This document shows positions 45,374-57,397 of a stretch of 64,000 nt of DNA, one piece after another. Position numbers and translations under genes: made by a program. This DNA comes from Euphorbia lathyris (Eukaryota > Streptophyta > Magnoliopsida > Malpighiales > Euphorbiaceae). The notes under the pieces are model-generated. The model saw only the letters and a program-made list of their open reading frames with translations. It was not told the origin of the DNA and made no database searches. The DNA is taken from contig NC_088910.1 of the NCBI RefSeq assembly GCF_963576675.1, positions 23,748,531 through 23,812,530 of the forward strand, written 5' to 3'. How positions within the stretch are numbered: position 1 is the stretch's first letter; each line of letters begins with the position of its first letter.

Positions 45374-46964
45374 TGATAGGGGTCAAAAACCCCTATCTTT
45401 GGGTACGGTTTTAGGACGGGTTTTAGCATTATTTAGTTAATAAGCGAGCATTTCTCGCATTTAAATGCTTTTGCGTGAGTTAGTTAGGAATTGGAAACGT
45501 TTTATTTATTTTTCGTTGTTTAGGCTCGTTTTATGACCAATCTAGGCAATTACGGCCAAAATAGCATGCATAGTATAATTCCGTTATCTTTTGAAGCTAA
45601 TTGGTCCGTCAAAAGTCGCACCAAACGAAGCGTTTGCTCAAAATAAGCGATTGACGGATCAATTTAGCTTTTGGACTAATGTTATCTGGAGTTTCTGTAC
45701 GTGCGCAGGTGTAAGTTCGGGCGAAAAAGGACATCGACGACATTCGGCAAGCATCGAGAACATGCCGGGCGAAAACGCTCGACGAGCGGGCATCCGTGGG
45801 CCATTTCTGCTCGCCGAGCAGGAGCCTGCTCGCCGCGAGTAGCCCTGCTCGCCGAGCAGCTCGCCCTGCTCGGCGAGCAGGCCTGCGGGAATTGGTCAAA
45901 AAGACCAATTCCGCCCCCACGAAGCCACGATGGACCCCACAACTTCCTACATCAATAAGGACACGAAAATAGGTCAAAAAGAGGGCCGAGCCACGCCTAT
46001 AAATAGAGTTTTTCCAATGTAAATTAGATATCTTTCAATTTTGTAAATTATCTTAGCTTTCCCCTTGTAATTCCTCTCCATCTCCTCCATCTTCTTCGAC
46101 TTCCATTGAAGCTCCTTCAAAGATTTTTCTCGAGGAATTATCAAGGTCCGTCCTTAAGATTAAGTCGCCGGCTGCAGAGTAAACAGGTTTCCTGAAAGGG
46201 ATTTTTGTATCTCCTTTTATCTTTCCTTATTTGTACTCTTTGATACAGTTGCCAAACTTGACTTATTGTATCTTGTGACATTTATCTTCGCCTTTAATAA
46301 TAATTTAGCTCTTGTTTTGTTCTATGATTATTTGTCTAATCTCTGTCTTACGCTTTATTCAATTGGTTTAACTCATTCAAAAGCCCCAAAATCTAGTAGG
46401 CACATATTGCGAGCTGAATCTGACCTAGTCAGAGCCTAGGAGATTGACGACCTCTTAGTTGATTAAGCGCCAATTTACTGAGCCTTAGACCTAGTTTCGG
46501 CCTTAGGGAATCACGCGCTAGGAACTTCAGGAGGGTAAGTAGGGTTAATCGCTTTGAATACAAGTGACTCAGATTAGGTTTTTATTCAATAGACTTAATA
46601 ATCTATCTTCATTATTATCGTTCATACCATGTTCCTTCGGATAATTGCATTAGTGAAAGATCAATTAGGAGTAGTTTAACTTAATTAGGGGTAGAGTAAC
46701 TTAATTAGGCATAGAATAACTTAGTTAGAATCGGATAACTTAGCTAGGATTAGCATAATTCAACCTAGGAGTAGAATAACTTAAGCAAAACCAACTCAAA
46801 ACCCCCTAAGCCTAGATAACATCCGAGACCGAGTAGCTCGATACTTGCAGGAATAAATCCTGTGGACGATAACCTGGACTTTCCAGAAATTTATTACTTG
46901 ATAACGACGAGGTACACTTATCCCTTAGTGAGTTCTCATCTCTAACTTAGGTGAGGGCGCATCA
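45374..46964 (+). repeat. element B 3' LTR
   Basis: 1591 bp. It differs from the 5' LTR mainly by an extra palindrome-array unit near 45830-45860 and a few substitutions. Followed by duplication gccac. Confidence 0.95.
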
Positions 46965-48160
46965 GCCACTTCGGCCCTAGTCGGACTATGGCCAAGGTTC
47001 TACAATGTGGCTTTTATTGGCCTACCTTGTCCAAGGATTCCCAAGACTTTGTCAAATCATGTGACGCTTGTCAACGGAGCGGGAACATCTCCCGTAAACA
47101 TGAAATGCTCCAACAAGGAATCATCGTTTGCGAACTTTTTGACGTTTGGGGGATAGACTTCATGGGACCCTTCCCTAAGTCGCATAACAACGCCTACATT
47201 CTCGTGGCGGTTGACTATGTCTCCAAATGGGTGGAGGCCGTTGCCTTGCCCTCAAATGATTCTAAGGTAGTCAGGAAATTTATAAAGAAGAACATCTTTA
47301 CTCGGTTTGGAACCCCTCGAGCTATCATTAGTGACGGGGGCTCCCACTTTTGCAACCGCCAATTCGATCAATTATTGCATAAATACGGGGTTGCACACCG
47401 AGTTTCTACCCCCTACCATCCGCAAACAAGTGGACAGGTCGAGGTTTCTAACCGCGAACTAAAACGCATCTTAGAAAAAACGGTTAGTGCCTCTAGGAAA
47501 GACTGGAGCCTAAAGCTCGACGATGCTCTCTGGGCCTACCACACGGCATTTAAAACGCCTATCGGGATGTCTCCTTATCGCTTAGTTTTCGGGAAATCGT
47601 GTCATTTGCTGGTGGAATTAGAACATAAGGCCTATTGGGCTCTGAAATTTCTAAATTTTGATGTGCAGGCCGCTGGGGAACAACGCCTCCTCCAGCTCAA
47701 TACTCTTGATGAACTTTGTCTCGGTTCGTACGAGAATGCCAAGATCTACAAAGAACGTACGAAGAGATGGCACGACAAGCACGTGAAAATCAAGGAATTC
47801 AAGAAAGGAGACCAAGTCCTCCTATATAACTCTCGCCTTCGCCTATTCCCAGGAAAATTGAAAAGTCGGTGGTCGGGACCATACACCGTTATCAACGCCC
47901 ACTCATCCGGAGCGGTCGACATCCAAGGTTCCGACATTGAAACCCATCGGGTCAACGGTCATCGCCTGAAAATCTATTATGGGGGCACCCTTCCACAACA
48001 AGGCGAAACCACATTCCTCCAAACCCGTAAGCATGCACATATCACGAGAAAGTCGAGCTACTCTGACTCTAAGTGTAGCCTCGGTTTGCGCCCCTCAAAC
48101 CCTTTGTATATATGTATCATATCCGTTTGTTTAAGCACGATCTTTATTTCCTTCCAATAA
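46965..48160 (+). pseudogene. pol: Athila integrase, remainder (A2, second part)
   Basis: Continues A2 pol after element B. It holds the Cys pair of the zinc-binding region (CDACQRSGN) and the catalytic core with acidic residues in [20 protein letters not shown] and [11 protein letters not shown]. The C-terminal part carries a GPY-type motif ([10 protein letters not shown]). The frame is intact from 46988 to 48160; the last residues after about 48000 are untypical and probably run past the ancestral end. Integrase would insert element DNA into the genome; this copy is separated from its zinc-finger His residues by 23.5 kb. Confidence 0.92.
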
Positions 48161-48600
48161 AATTAACGAAAAACAAATCCCATTTTAATCCAAATACTTC
48201 ACGCAAGGCAAATACACCTTCCATGCAGGGCGTACTCCCTCGTACGTCCCGCGTGATTACCCGTTTCTTGCGCAAAAATACTCAGAACCTCAAACACGCG
48301 GGGCGCCCCACTTCACGCGCCCCGCGTATTTGAGTCTCTGCCCAAAAACAGCATAAATCACATCTTTTAAGCAGGGCGTACCTCCTTGTACACCCCGCGT
48401 AATTCCCCTTGTCTTGCATCAAAATACTCAGAAACTCAAACACGCAGGGCGCCCCACTTCACGCGCCCCGCGTATTTGAGTCTCTGCCCAAAAATAACAT
48501 AAAACGCCTCGCGTAGGGCCCCTGACCACCAAGGGTCTTCTTTTCCTTCCTTACCTTTATTTTTGTTTTGACTTCTTTTTGCGACGCCCTTGGAATAGGC
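48161..48600 (+). repeat. hairpin-rich spacer after A2 pol
   Basis: Contains two strong hairpins, 48289-48334 (17 of 18 pairs; arms CTCAAACACGCGGGGCGC and GCGCCCCGCGTATTTGAG) and 48429-48486 (about 24 bp stem with few mismatches), plus less regular copies. No coding frame is supported. Confidence 0.85.
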
Positions 48601-49975
48601 ATCATTTTAAATAACGCGGAGGGCCGTGCAACCCCGAACTTAACGTTTGTTTTGCACTAACAAAAACAAAAATAAAAATCAAATAAACACAAAAATAATT
48701 AAACTAATTTATCAATTCTTAAAATTTTCCCGACACATTAACCCCCCTCGGAAATTATTTAAATGTTCCGTTGTTTGTCCTTAAATGTAAATATTGTCGG
48801 TACACAAAGGATTAGTTTTAGTAAGAAATTTTAGTCTTAATTTTGAAGTTGTAGAATTTATGCAAAGACTAGGTGATACTAAACAAAAGCATTGAGTCCT
48901 AACCCACACGTCATCTCCATAATGAAACTTAAAAAGGCAATAAAGACGGGATGTTCGAGAGTCTAGCAAAGACTCGATAGTACACAATTTAAACCCGAAT
49001 CCTTGTGAGATATTTTTGAGCCTAAAAGAGTTCGTACGAGAACTCTATTTCTTTCACAATCTTCGAGAGCTTTGACTTCACTCGACTCATAGAGTTTGCA
49101 CCTAATGTCGGGTTTAGTACATCTATCTTGGTTAAAATGGCAATAGATGGTAAAACAGATCCACTTAGTCTAATTCTTTTCCTAATTTATTTTTCTCGTT
49201 TTTATCAACCTATAGGAAACCCCTTTTGAGCCTATTAACCGACGTTTTGTTGTTAACACCCCTTTTAACATTTAACCCTTTTTCCTCTAGATTAAATACC
49301 AATAAAATCAATTCACACCCGAAACAAGCCAAGGCCTTGACAAATAAGCACCAAAAGTCCCCGAAGTCATTTTTGTGCCGCTCTCAAAGCAAAAGAAAAA
49401 TAATAAAGAGCAAAAAGGCATTTTCAAGCTCCACCCGAGCAATTTCGGGTATATTTTATAAACTCGCTAAGGCCTAAAATAAGAATACGGCGCGATCATT
49501 AAAACGGTATTGAAACTTGAGTTTCCAAAAAAACTAACCACCAAAAAGCCACCCACATTACAACCCCCCTTCGGGTTCGCTTTTAATATTGCCAAAACCA
49601 TAACATAGGAGGAAAAACCCGGATGAAAATGCAAACTCAACGTGATCTCGAGTAAGTGCAAAGAAGAGTGCTAAAACACCGACCCACCTAAAATTGAGCG
49701 TAAGAGCGAAATCCCTTGGTGAGGTACTATTGAGTTCTCAAAAGATAATCAACCCCTGTTAATATTGCCTATTAATCTTGATTATGCAGGTTTCAAACAA
49801 GTTTTGTACTCAATTGTTTGTGTAGGTACTTACCGAAACCTTTGCATAAACCCGTAACTTTGAAATCACGCACTTGGCAAAACCAACCTTCGGTTTGTTT
49901 CTTAATTTTCTTAATCCCTTGTCTTTCGATTTCTTTTACTTGAGGACAAGTAAAACTTTAAAGTCCGAGGAGGTT
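48601..49975 (+). other. family-A 3' untranslated region (A2)
   Basis: Gene-free, nearly identical to 20584-21966; ends in a polypurine tract (AAGTCCGAGGAGGTT) at the LTR. Confidence 0.85.
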
Positions 49976-51793
49976 TGATAGGGGTATTTTACCCCTATCT
50001 TTTAGCGTGATTTACGGGTTGATTTTGGATAAAATAAATAAGTTTAATTACAAAAATAAAGCGTTTTGATAAAATAAAGAAATAAAAATAAAATTCGTAC
50101 TTTCAGTTAATTTTCCGTATTTTTGATTAGTTTAGGAAATAAAAACGTCAAGCTAACTCGGCTCGCAAGATTTGTATTTCAAGTACGAGCAAGGAGCAAA
50201 AATCTACTCAAATACGCGGGGCGTATCATCCCTTACGCGGGGCGTGAAACATGGTGTCAGCAATAATTGCCTTATCCACAGACGCCATGTGGAATTGACT
50301 CAGCATATGCGGGGCGTATGCCACCCTACGCGAGGCGTATGACACATGTCCAAAATGATTGGCCTAATCTTGAAAGTCGGACTGCATTGTCTCCCTGAGT
50401 CAACTCTTTATACGCGAGGCGTATCACCATATACACGAGGCGTATCAGGCAGTTCCTCAATGTTAAAAGCTCAGAGATTCATTTACGCGGGGCATGTTTC
50501 AGCTACGCACGGCATAAAAGCTCCAATTCAAGCAATAAATCTTCAGAAACTCAAACATGCGGGGCGTACTTCAGCTACGCAGGGCGTGTTTGAGACAATT
50601 AGACATGGAATTGGTCCACATGCAGGAGATTTCTGACGGAATGGGCACTTACGCGGGGCGTAGACCACCTTACGCGGGGCGTATCATGGGATTTCTGCAC
50701 CAAATAATGTTGCTCCATACTTGTGCCTTGTGAAGTTACAACATTTCCCTTGCTTGATGTTTATAAATAGGAAGGTCTTGAATACCAAAGATATACAATA
50801 TATTTTAGAGAGCAAAAACTATACTTGTTTTAGTTTAGATTTGTATTTTTAGGCTTTGTGTAATAAAACTCTTCCATCTCGAGAGCTTGTTCGTTGCTCC
50901 CGGCATTCCATCGAAGTACCGCTCCATCTCTCTGCACACCAAGCTCGAGAGTTCCACCATTCAAGTCCTTAGAGACGGCTTTTGAGTCCGATTAGCTAGT
51001 TCCGAGGGTGGATTCTTCCCTTTACACTTGCTAATTAGCTTGATCTCATCCTATGTACTAGGCTTGTTTGTAATCCATATTTACACCTTCCATATTTATA
51101 ATTTATGATTCATAATCTTCTTTTCTATATATGTGTTGATGTTTGTTGCTTGTTTTGATATTTATAATTGATTGTTGTGTAGGAGAACGCGACTACCGAC
51201 GCCATTCGGGCTATTTTTAGGGATTCATATAGGTGTTGCCTTACCGGAAGTGACAAACTGGAAACCGTAGGAATTGACAAACCACGGAACTTACGGGCCC
51301 TAATTTCTGGTCCCAAGCATTAGACACGCCTTGACTTGGAACCACGTCGTCTAAGTACTTCACGGGTCGGTCGAACTACATATAGTCGTCTTTGCAAGAG
51401 CAAAACATTAACCTTATGTGCATTAGGAGTCGTTATTTGTCATAGTTATAACTTATCACCAACCGTATCACTTCTTAAGAGTTTCATTACATAAATTTGC
51501 CTCACCCATAGTTAGGAGTAGTTTGTAGTTGGTTCCCCCATCAACCTCAAAGTATTCACCGCTTAAATAACATATAAAACTGAGTCGTTTAATACTTGCA
51601 GTTATAAATCCCGTGGATTCGATACCCGGTCTTAACCGGATTATTACTTGATACGACGGGGTACACTTGCCCCTAAGTAGTGACGTCTAGTAGATACAAA
51701 GCACTTAGAAAGACCACACCCATAATCATAGCACAATCATCGTAATATATACATTTCGTCGTAGAAATACGACCACTAGACTTCGCGCTACCA
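49976..51793 (+). repeat. A2 3' LTR, complete
   Basis: 1818 bp, TGATAGGGG...GCGCTACCA. Motif array at about 50210-50690, with a pair missing from A1 (50650-50686). TATA box at 50762-50769. Confidence 0.92.
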
Positions 51794-51866
51794 AGTTTTA
51801 GCGTGATTTACGGTTGGTGATAAGTTATAACTAACGGGGGTTGATTATCAGGAAAACCATCGGTTT
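51794..51866. other. 73-bp scrambled filler DNA
   Basis: Made of at least three short patches from family A. 51796-51813 matches 50000-50017 directly. 51809-51832 is the reverse complement of 51444-51467 (24 nt). 51832-51849 is the reverse complement of 21735-21752 or 61828-61845 (18 nt). Neighbouring patches overlap by a few bases. Confidence 0.8.
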
Positions 51867-52842
51867 GGGGCGTACTTCAGCTACGCAGGGCGTGTTTGAG
51901 ATAATTAGACATGGAATTGGTCCACATGCAGGAGATTTCTGACGGAATGGGCACTTACGCGGGGCGTAGACCACCTTACGCGGGGTGTATCATGGGATTT
52001 CTGCACCAAATAATGTTGCTCCATACTTGTGCCTTGTGAAGTTACAACATTGCCCTTGCTTGATGTTTATAAATAGGAAGCTCTTGAATACCAAAGATAT
52101 ACAATATATTTTAGAGAGCAAAAACTATACTTGTTTTAGTTTAGATTTGTGTTTTTAGGCTTTGTGTAATAAAACTCTTCCATCTCGAGAGCTTGTTCGT
52201 TGCTCCCGGCATTCCATCGAAGTACCGCTCCATCTCTCCGCACACCAAGCTCGAGAGTTCCACCATTCAATTCCTTAGAGACGGCTTTTGAGTCCGGTTA
52301 GCTAGTTCCGAGGGTGGATTCTTCCCTTTACACTTGCTAATTAGCTTGATCTCATCCTATGTACTAGGCTTGTTTGTAATCCATATTTTCACCTTCCATA
52401 TTTATAATTTATGATTCATAATCTTCTTTTCTATATATGTGTTGATGTTTGTTACTTGTTTTGATATTTATACTTGATTGTTGTGTAGGAGAACGCGACT
52501 ACCGACGCCATTCGGGCTATTTTTCGGGATTCATATAGGTGTTGTCTTACCGGAAGTGACAAACCGAAAACCATATGAATTGGCAAACCACGGAACTTAC
52601 GGGCCTTAATTTCTGGTCCCAAGCATTAGACACGCCTTGACTAGGAACCACGTCGTCTAAGTACTTCACGGGTCGGTCGAACTACACATAGTCGTCTTTG
52701 CAAGAGCAAAACATTAACCTTATGTGCATTAGGAGTCGTTATTTGTCATAGTTATAACTTATCACAAACCGTATCACTTCTTAAGAGTTTCATTACATAA
52801 ATTTGCCTCCGCCATAGTTAGGAATAGTTTGTAGTTGGTTAC
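51867..52842 (+). repeat. family-A LTR fragment
   Basis: Matches the A2 LTR from mid-U3 (motif array, TATA box 52068-52075) to a point in U5 where element D is inserted. Confidence 0.88.
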
Positions 52843-54670
52843 TGATAGGGGTATTTTACCCCTATCTTTTAGCGTGATTTACGGGTTGATTTTGGATAAA
52901 ATAAATAAGTTTAATTATAAAAATAAAGTGTTTTTGATAAAATAAAGAAATAAAAATAAATCTCGTACTTTCAGTTAATTTTCCATGCTTTTGATTAGTT
53001 TAGGAAATAAAAACGTCAAGCTAACTCGGCTCGCAAGATTTGTATTTCAGGTACGAGAAAGGAGCAAAAATCCACTCCATACGCGGGGCGTATCATCCCT
53101 TACGCGGGGCGTGAAACATGGTGTCAGCAATAATTGCCTTATCCGCAGGAGCCATGTGGAATTGACTCAACATACGCGAGGCGTATGCCATTCTACGCGG
53201 GGCGTATGACACATGTCGGCAATAATTGGCCTAATCCTGAAAGTCAGACTGCATTGTCTCCCGGAGTCAACTCTCCATACGCGGGGCGTATCACCATATA
53301 CGCGGGGCGTAAAAGGCAGTTCTTCAACATAAAAAGATCAGAGACTCTTTTACGCGGGGCATACTTTAGCTACGCACGGCATAAAAGCACCAATTCAAGC
53401 AATAAAACTTCAGAGACTCAAACACGCGGGGCGTACAATCCTCTACGCAGGGCGTGCTTGAGACAACAAAACAACGAATTGGTCCACATGCAGGAGATTT
53501 CTGATGGAATGGGCATTTACGCGGGGCGTAGACCAATTTACGCAGGGCGTATCATGGGATTTCTGCACCAAATAATGTTGCTCCATACTTGTGCTTTGTG
53601 AAATTACAAACTTGCCCTTGCTTGATGTCTATAAATAGGAAGCTCTTGAACTTCATTTGATACCAAGAAATAATTACACACTAGAGAGCAAACTATACTT
53701 GTTTTGTTATTTGTTGTAGTATAGATTCAGTTTTTGTAGCTAAACTCTCCACCTCGAGAGCTTGTTCGGTTGTTCCGGCATTCCATCAAAGTTCCGCTCC
53801 ACCATTCGTCACCAACCTCGAGAGTTCCACCTCCACGACCTAGGAGATGGCTTTGAGTCTGGTTAGCTAGTTTCAAGGGCGGATTCTCCCCTTTTACGTG
53901 CTAATTATCTTGTACTCTTCCTATGTACTAGGCTTGGTTGTATCTCATTTATATACATTTCATATTTATAATTTTATGATTTATAATCTCTATTTCCCTT
54001 CACGTGTTAGTATTTGCTACTTGTTTTGATATTGATAATTGACTATTGTGTAGGAGAACGCGATTTCCGACGCCATTCGGGCTATCTTTAGGGAGTTATA
54101 TAGGTGTTGCCCTACCGGAAGTGACAAACCGGAAACCGTAGGAATTGACAAGCCACGGAACTTACGGGCCCTAGTTTCTAATTCCCCCGCATTAGACACG
54201 CCTTGACTAGGAATTACGTAGTCTAAGTGCTTCACGGGTCGGTCCTACTATACTTAGTCGTCTTTGCAAGAGTAAATTATTATCCGTAAACATTTAGAGT
54301 CATTATTTATCGTGGTTATAACTTATCGATATTCATCCCACTTCATAGGGTTTTAGCTACACAAATCTGAGTAGCCAATAGTTAGGATAGTGTGTAGTTG
54401 TATCTTACTTCACCCCCAAAGTAATCGCCGCTTAAATAACATACGAAACCGAGTCGTCTAATACTTGTAATTATAAATCCCGTGGATTCGATACCCGGTC
54501 TTAACCGGATTATTACTTGATACGACGGGGTACACTTGCCCCTAAGTAGTCGTAGCGTCTAGTAGAGTTAAGAACATTTAAAAGATCACATCCATAGATA
54601 TAGAGTCCGCACTCACAATATAATATACATTTCGTCATTAGAAAACTCCACCTAGATCCTATGCGCATCA
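52843..54670 (+). repeat. element D 5' LTR
   Basis: 1828 bp, TGATAGGGG...ATGCGCATCA. Motif array at 53080-53560, TATA box 53630-53637. Confidence 0.92.
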
Positions 54671-54676
54671 AGTTTT

Positions 54677-54693
54677 TGGCGCCGTTGCCAGGG
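54677..54693 (+). other. tRNA-Asp primer-binding site of element D
   Basis: TGGCGCCGTTGCCAGGG, six bases after the LTR, identical to that of element B including the single A mismatch. Confidence 0.92.
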
Positions 54694-54828
54694 ATTTATA
54701 ATCTCCTACAATATTAGACAAAAACGTTTCATTGTTAGTTTAAGCATTCTTTTTGTTAAATTGTTTATATATACTTTGACTAACATTATTCTTTCTTGTT
54801 GATAACCTTTTATACTTCTTTTTACTTT

Positions 54829-56308
54829 ATGCACACCCGATCGAAAAGTGATTCTCTTATTCCTATTGATCTCGAAATTGAACGTACTCTTTGTAGGATT
54901 CGAAAAGAGAGAATGGCAAACCCCAATGCCGAGGTCAACCAACCACGGAAACCAAAGGCCACACGTGAACAACATCCGCGGGGGAAATGATACGCGTTCG
55001 ATGATGGAGATCCTTGCCCCGCATCGCCCCCACGATCCCGGCCAATACATACGAGATCAAGACCGGAATGATCCAATTGATACAACAATGTGGTCAATTC
55101 GGAGGGGAACTCCATGAGAACCCCAACTAACATTTGGATAAATTTCTTATGTGTGCCGATACCTCTCGGCAAAATGGTGTTCCCGTTGAGGCTGTAAGAC
55201 TGAAATTGTTTCCTTTTTCATTGATAGGACAGGCGTTGGAATGGCTACACTCATTGGAAGCGGGATCCATCACGTTATGGGAAGAGCTCGAAAAGGAGTT
55301 CCTTTCCTACTACTTTCCGCCGTCCAAAACAGTCAAGTTACGGACCGATATCACATCCTTCATGCAGTTGGAATGCGAGGCCCTTCACGCAGCTTGGGCT
55401 AGGTTCCGGAAGTTGCTTCGAAACTGCCCCCACCATGACATCCCAAAGCACGACTTGGTAAGCACTTTTTACCACGGGTTAACCCCCACTAACCGTGCGA
55501 CTGTTGATTCCGCTGCAGGTGGGGATCTATTTCGGAAGTCAGCTAGTGAGGCCTACGAGCTCATTCATGAGCTCGCAAGGAAAAGTGTGTAATGGCAAGA
55601 GGATCGGCTTGCCGGCCCATCGCGACACCAGACATTCGCTGTGGAGAAAGAGGCTCCGAAAAGCTCCATAGCAGAAATGAACAAGAAACTTGACTCGTTG
55701 ATCGCCCAATTGAGCCTCAATAAAAGTGTGCACGTCCTGATGTGCACTTGCTGTGGTGGAGACCATGATGCGTTTAATTGCCAAACCGGTAGCCCCTTCG
55801 CCGGCGATACCGGAAACGTAAGTTATATAGGAGGCAACTAAAGGTATAATTCCCATCCGAACTCCTATTCTCACCACAATAATAATAATAATAACGGCGG
55901 ATGGAGGCCTCGGTACCAACACCCGAACTTATCATATGGCAATAATAATAACGTGTTGAGGTCCCCATCCGGCTTTGAGCAAGAATTTCGGGAAAACGGG
56001 CTCGGGCAATCACAAGCCGCGCCCGGTAATCGAAACGCTCCACCTTCCCACAATGTACACGACCAATCGGTCACGTCATTGTTGAAGGACATATTAACTC
56101 GTCTTTCCGATAGCGAAGTGTTTTGCAGGGATCTTAGCCGCCAGGTGGCCCACCTAAACCGTCAACAACAAGAAAGGCCACTAGGGACCCTCCCGGCGAA
56201 CACTGAACAAAACCCGTGGGGTAAGAATCAGGAATCCGGACAAGTGATAACGCTCCTCAACAATAGGAGTTCGGACCCGTCAAGCTCCAACGCGGACGTC
56301 TTGCAATA
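54829..56308 (+). pseudogene. gag: Athila gag, degenerate (element D)
   Basis: Starts MHTRSKSDSLIPIDLE. The frame shifts between about 54990 and 55134, then carries the retrotransposon gag core (LFPFSLIGQALEWLHSLEAG, WEELEKEFLSYYFPP, FRKLLRNCPHHDI). A stop follows at KSV (near 55590), then a CTCCGGDHDAFNC zinc knuckle and another stop near 55838, with an Asn-rich stretch and a Leu/Gln helix before the end at 56308. Gag builds the particle and packages RNA. No protease or polymerase follows. Confidence 0.85.
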
Positions 56309-57397
56309 AGCCGCCATATAAGAAAGTCGAGCTACTTCGGCTCAAAACGTAGCATCGGTTTGAGTTCCTCGAACCACTTGTCTATATGTATTATAAACGT
56401 TATCTCTTTTCTTTATTTTGCATTATTGTTATTTTATTTTCATCCTCATTTTTACTTTATTTTATTTTCTCCCATTTTCTTTTATTTTCATAAAATCAAA
56501 AGAAAAACAAATCCCACATTAATCCAAAACCCTTAAAATACGCGGGGCGTACAACCCCTTGCGCTCCGCGTAGTTGTGTGTCTGCCCCTTTTACTTAATA
56601 AAAGACACACTACGCGCGGCGTACCTGAATTTGCGCCCCCCATACACATTACTCATTGACGCCCTTGTTTAATAAGTGCCACGTAGAGGACACGTGGGGC
56701 GTACCCTAGGGTACGCCGCGTGTATCCTCGGGGAGTTGTGAATCACAACTCCCCATGGCAACTCCTTCTCTCTCAAACATCCCATCACTCCTCTTCCCTA
56801 TACAACTTTTCCACTTCCACACTCCACCTCCTCTTCCACCCAATCAATTTCCATCCTTTCAAATTCAAATTTTCAACTTCCCTCCATAATAAATTTTCAT
56901 TAACTACCTCCTTAATTACAAATTAATAAAAATTAAAAAGAGTCATAAATAAAACATAAAAATCATAAAATCAATTAAAAATCATTAAATACTCATAAAT
57001 CCAAAAATAAAAAAATCAGAAAATTACCAAAAACCACAAAAATCCTTCATCTTCCGTCCTCATATGCGGGGCGTAACCCCATTTACGCCCCGCGTCTCCG
57101 CCCTTTTTGTCATCAAAAAGGGGCAGGAGGTCCGATACGCGTGGCGTAACCCTATTTACGCCGCGCGTATCTCACCATTCTTGCGCAAAATAACATCAGG
57201 GGGAGGGATACGCGTGGCGTGGCCCCTTTACACCCCGCGTACCCCTCTGGGAATCCGAGCTTTGCTTGGATTCCCCACTTCTCCCCTATATATATCTTCC
57301 CTTTTTCTCCCTTTCCTTCCTCACAACTACCCCAACTCTTTACAACACTCATCTCCCACTCTCTCTTCATTCCTTCTCCCCTCTTCCTCACACAATC
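56309..57397 (+). repeat. hairpin-rich gap between D gag and ORF1
   Basis: The first 100 bp resemble the end of A2 pol and its spacer, so pol was removed between homologous flanks. Hairpins with the TACGCGGGGCGTA theme are at 56540-56573, 56690-56730, 57066-57093, 57134-57171 and 57208-57243. A very AT-rich stretch is at 56900-57050. No gene is supported here. Confidence 0.8.
57287..57295 (+). promoter_or_regulatory. TATA-like box upstream of D ORF1
   Basis: TATATATAT about 105 bp before the ORF1 ATG at 57398, with a strongly CT-rich leader between. The spacing resembles the box before the copia extra ORF. Confidence 0.4.

Larger units (their letters stand above)
23471..46964 (+). mobile_element. 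element B: non-autonomous Athila, duplication gccac, carries E
   Basis: Complete insertion with TG...CA LTRs and perfect 5-bp duplications gccac at 23466-23470 and 46965-46969. It has LTR, tRNA-Asp primer site, gag remnant (split by E), UTR, polypurine tract and LTR. Subtracting E and its duplication leaves about 5.9 kb, with no protease, polymerase or ORF1. The two LTRs are nearly identical apart from the palindrome array, so the insertion is young. It sits in the integrase of A2. Confidence 0.95.
22346..51793 (+). mobile_element. element A2: 5'-truncated Athila with pol, carrying nested B and E
   Basis: Begins inside reverse transcriptase and runs through RNase H, integrase (interrupted by B at 23471-46964), a hairpin-rich spacer, the 3' UTR and a complete 3' LTR ending at 51793. 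The 5' LTR, gag, protease and the front of RT are missing. It is the only Athila copy here with polymerase sequence. Confidence 0.85.
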
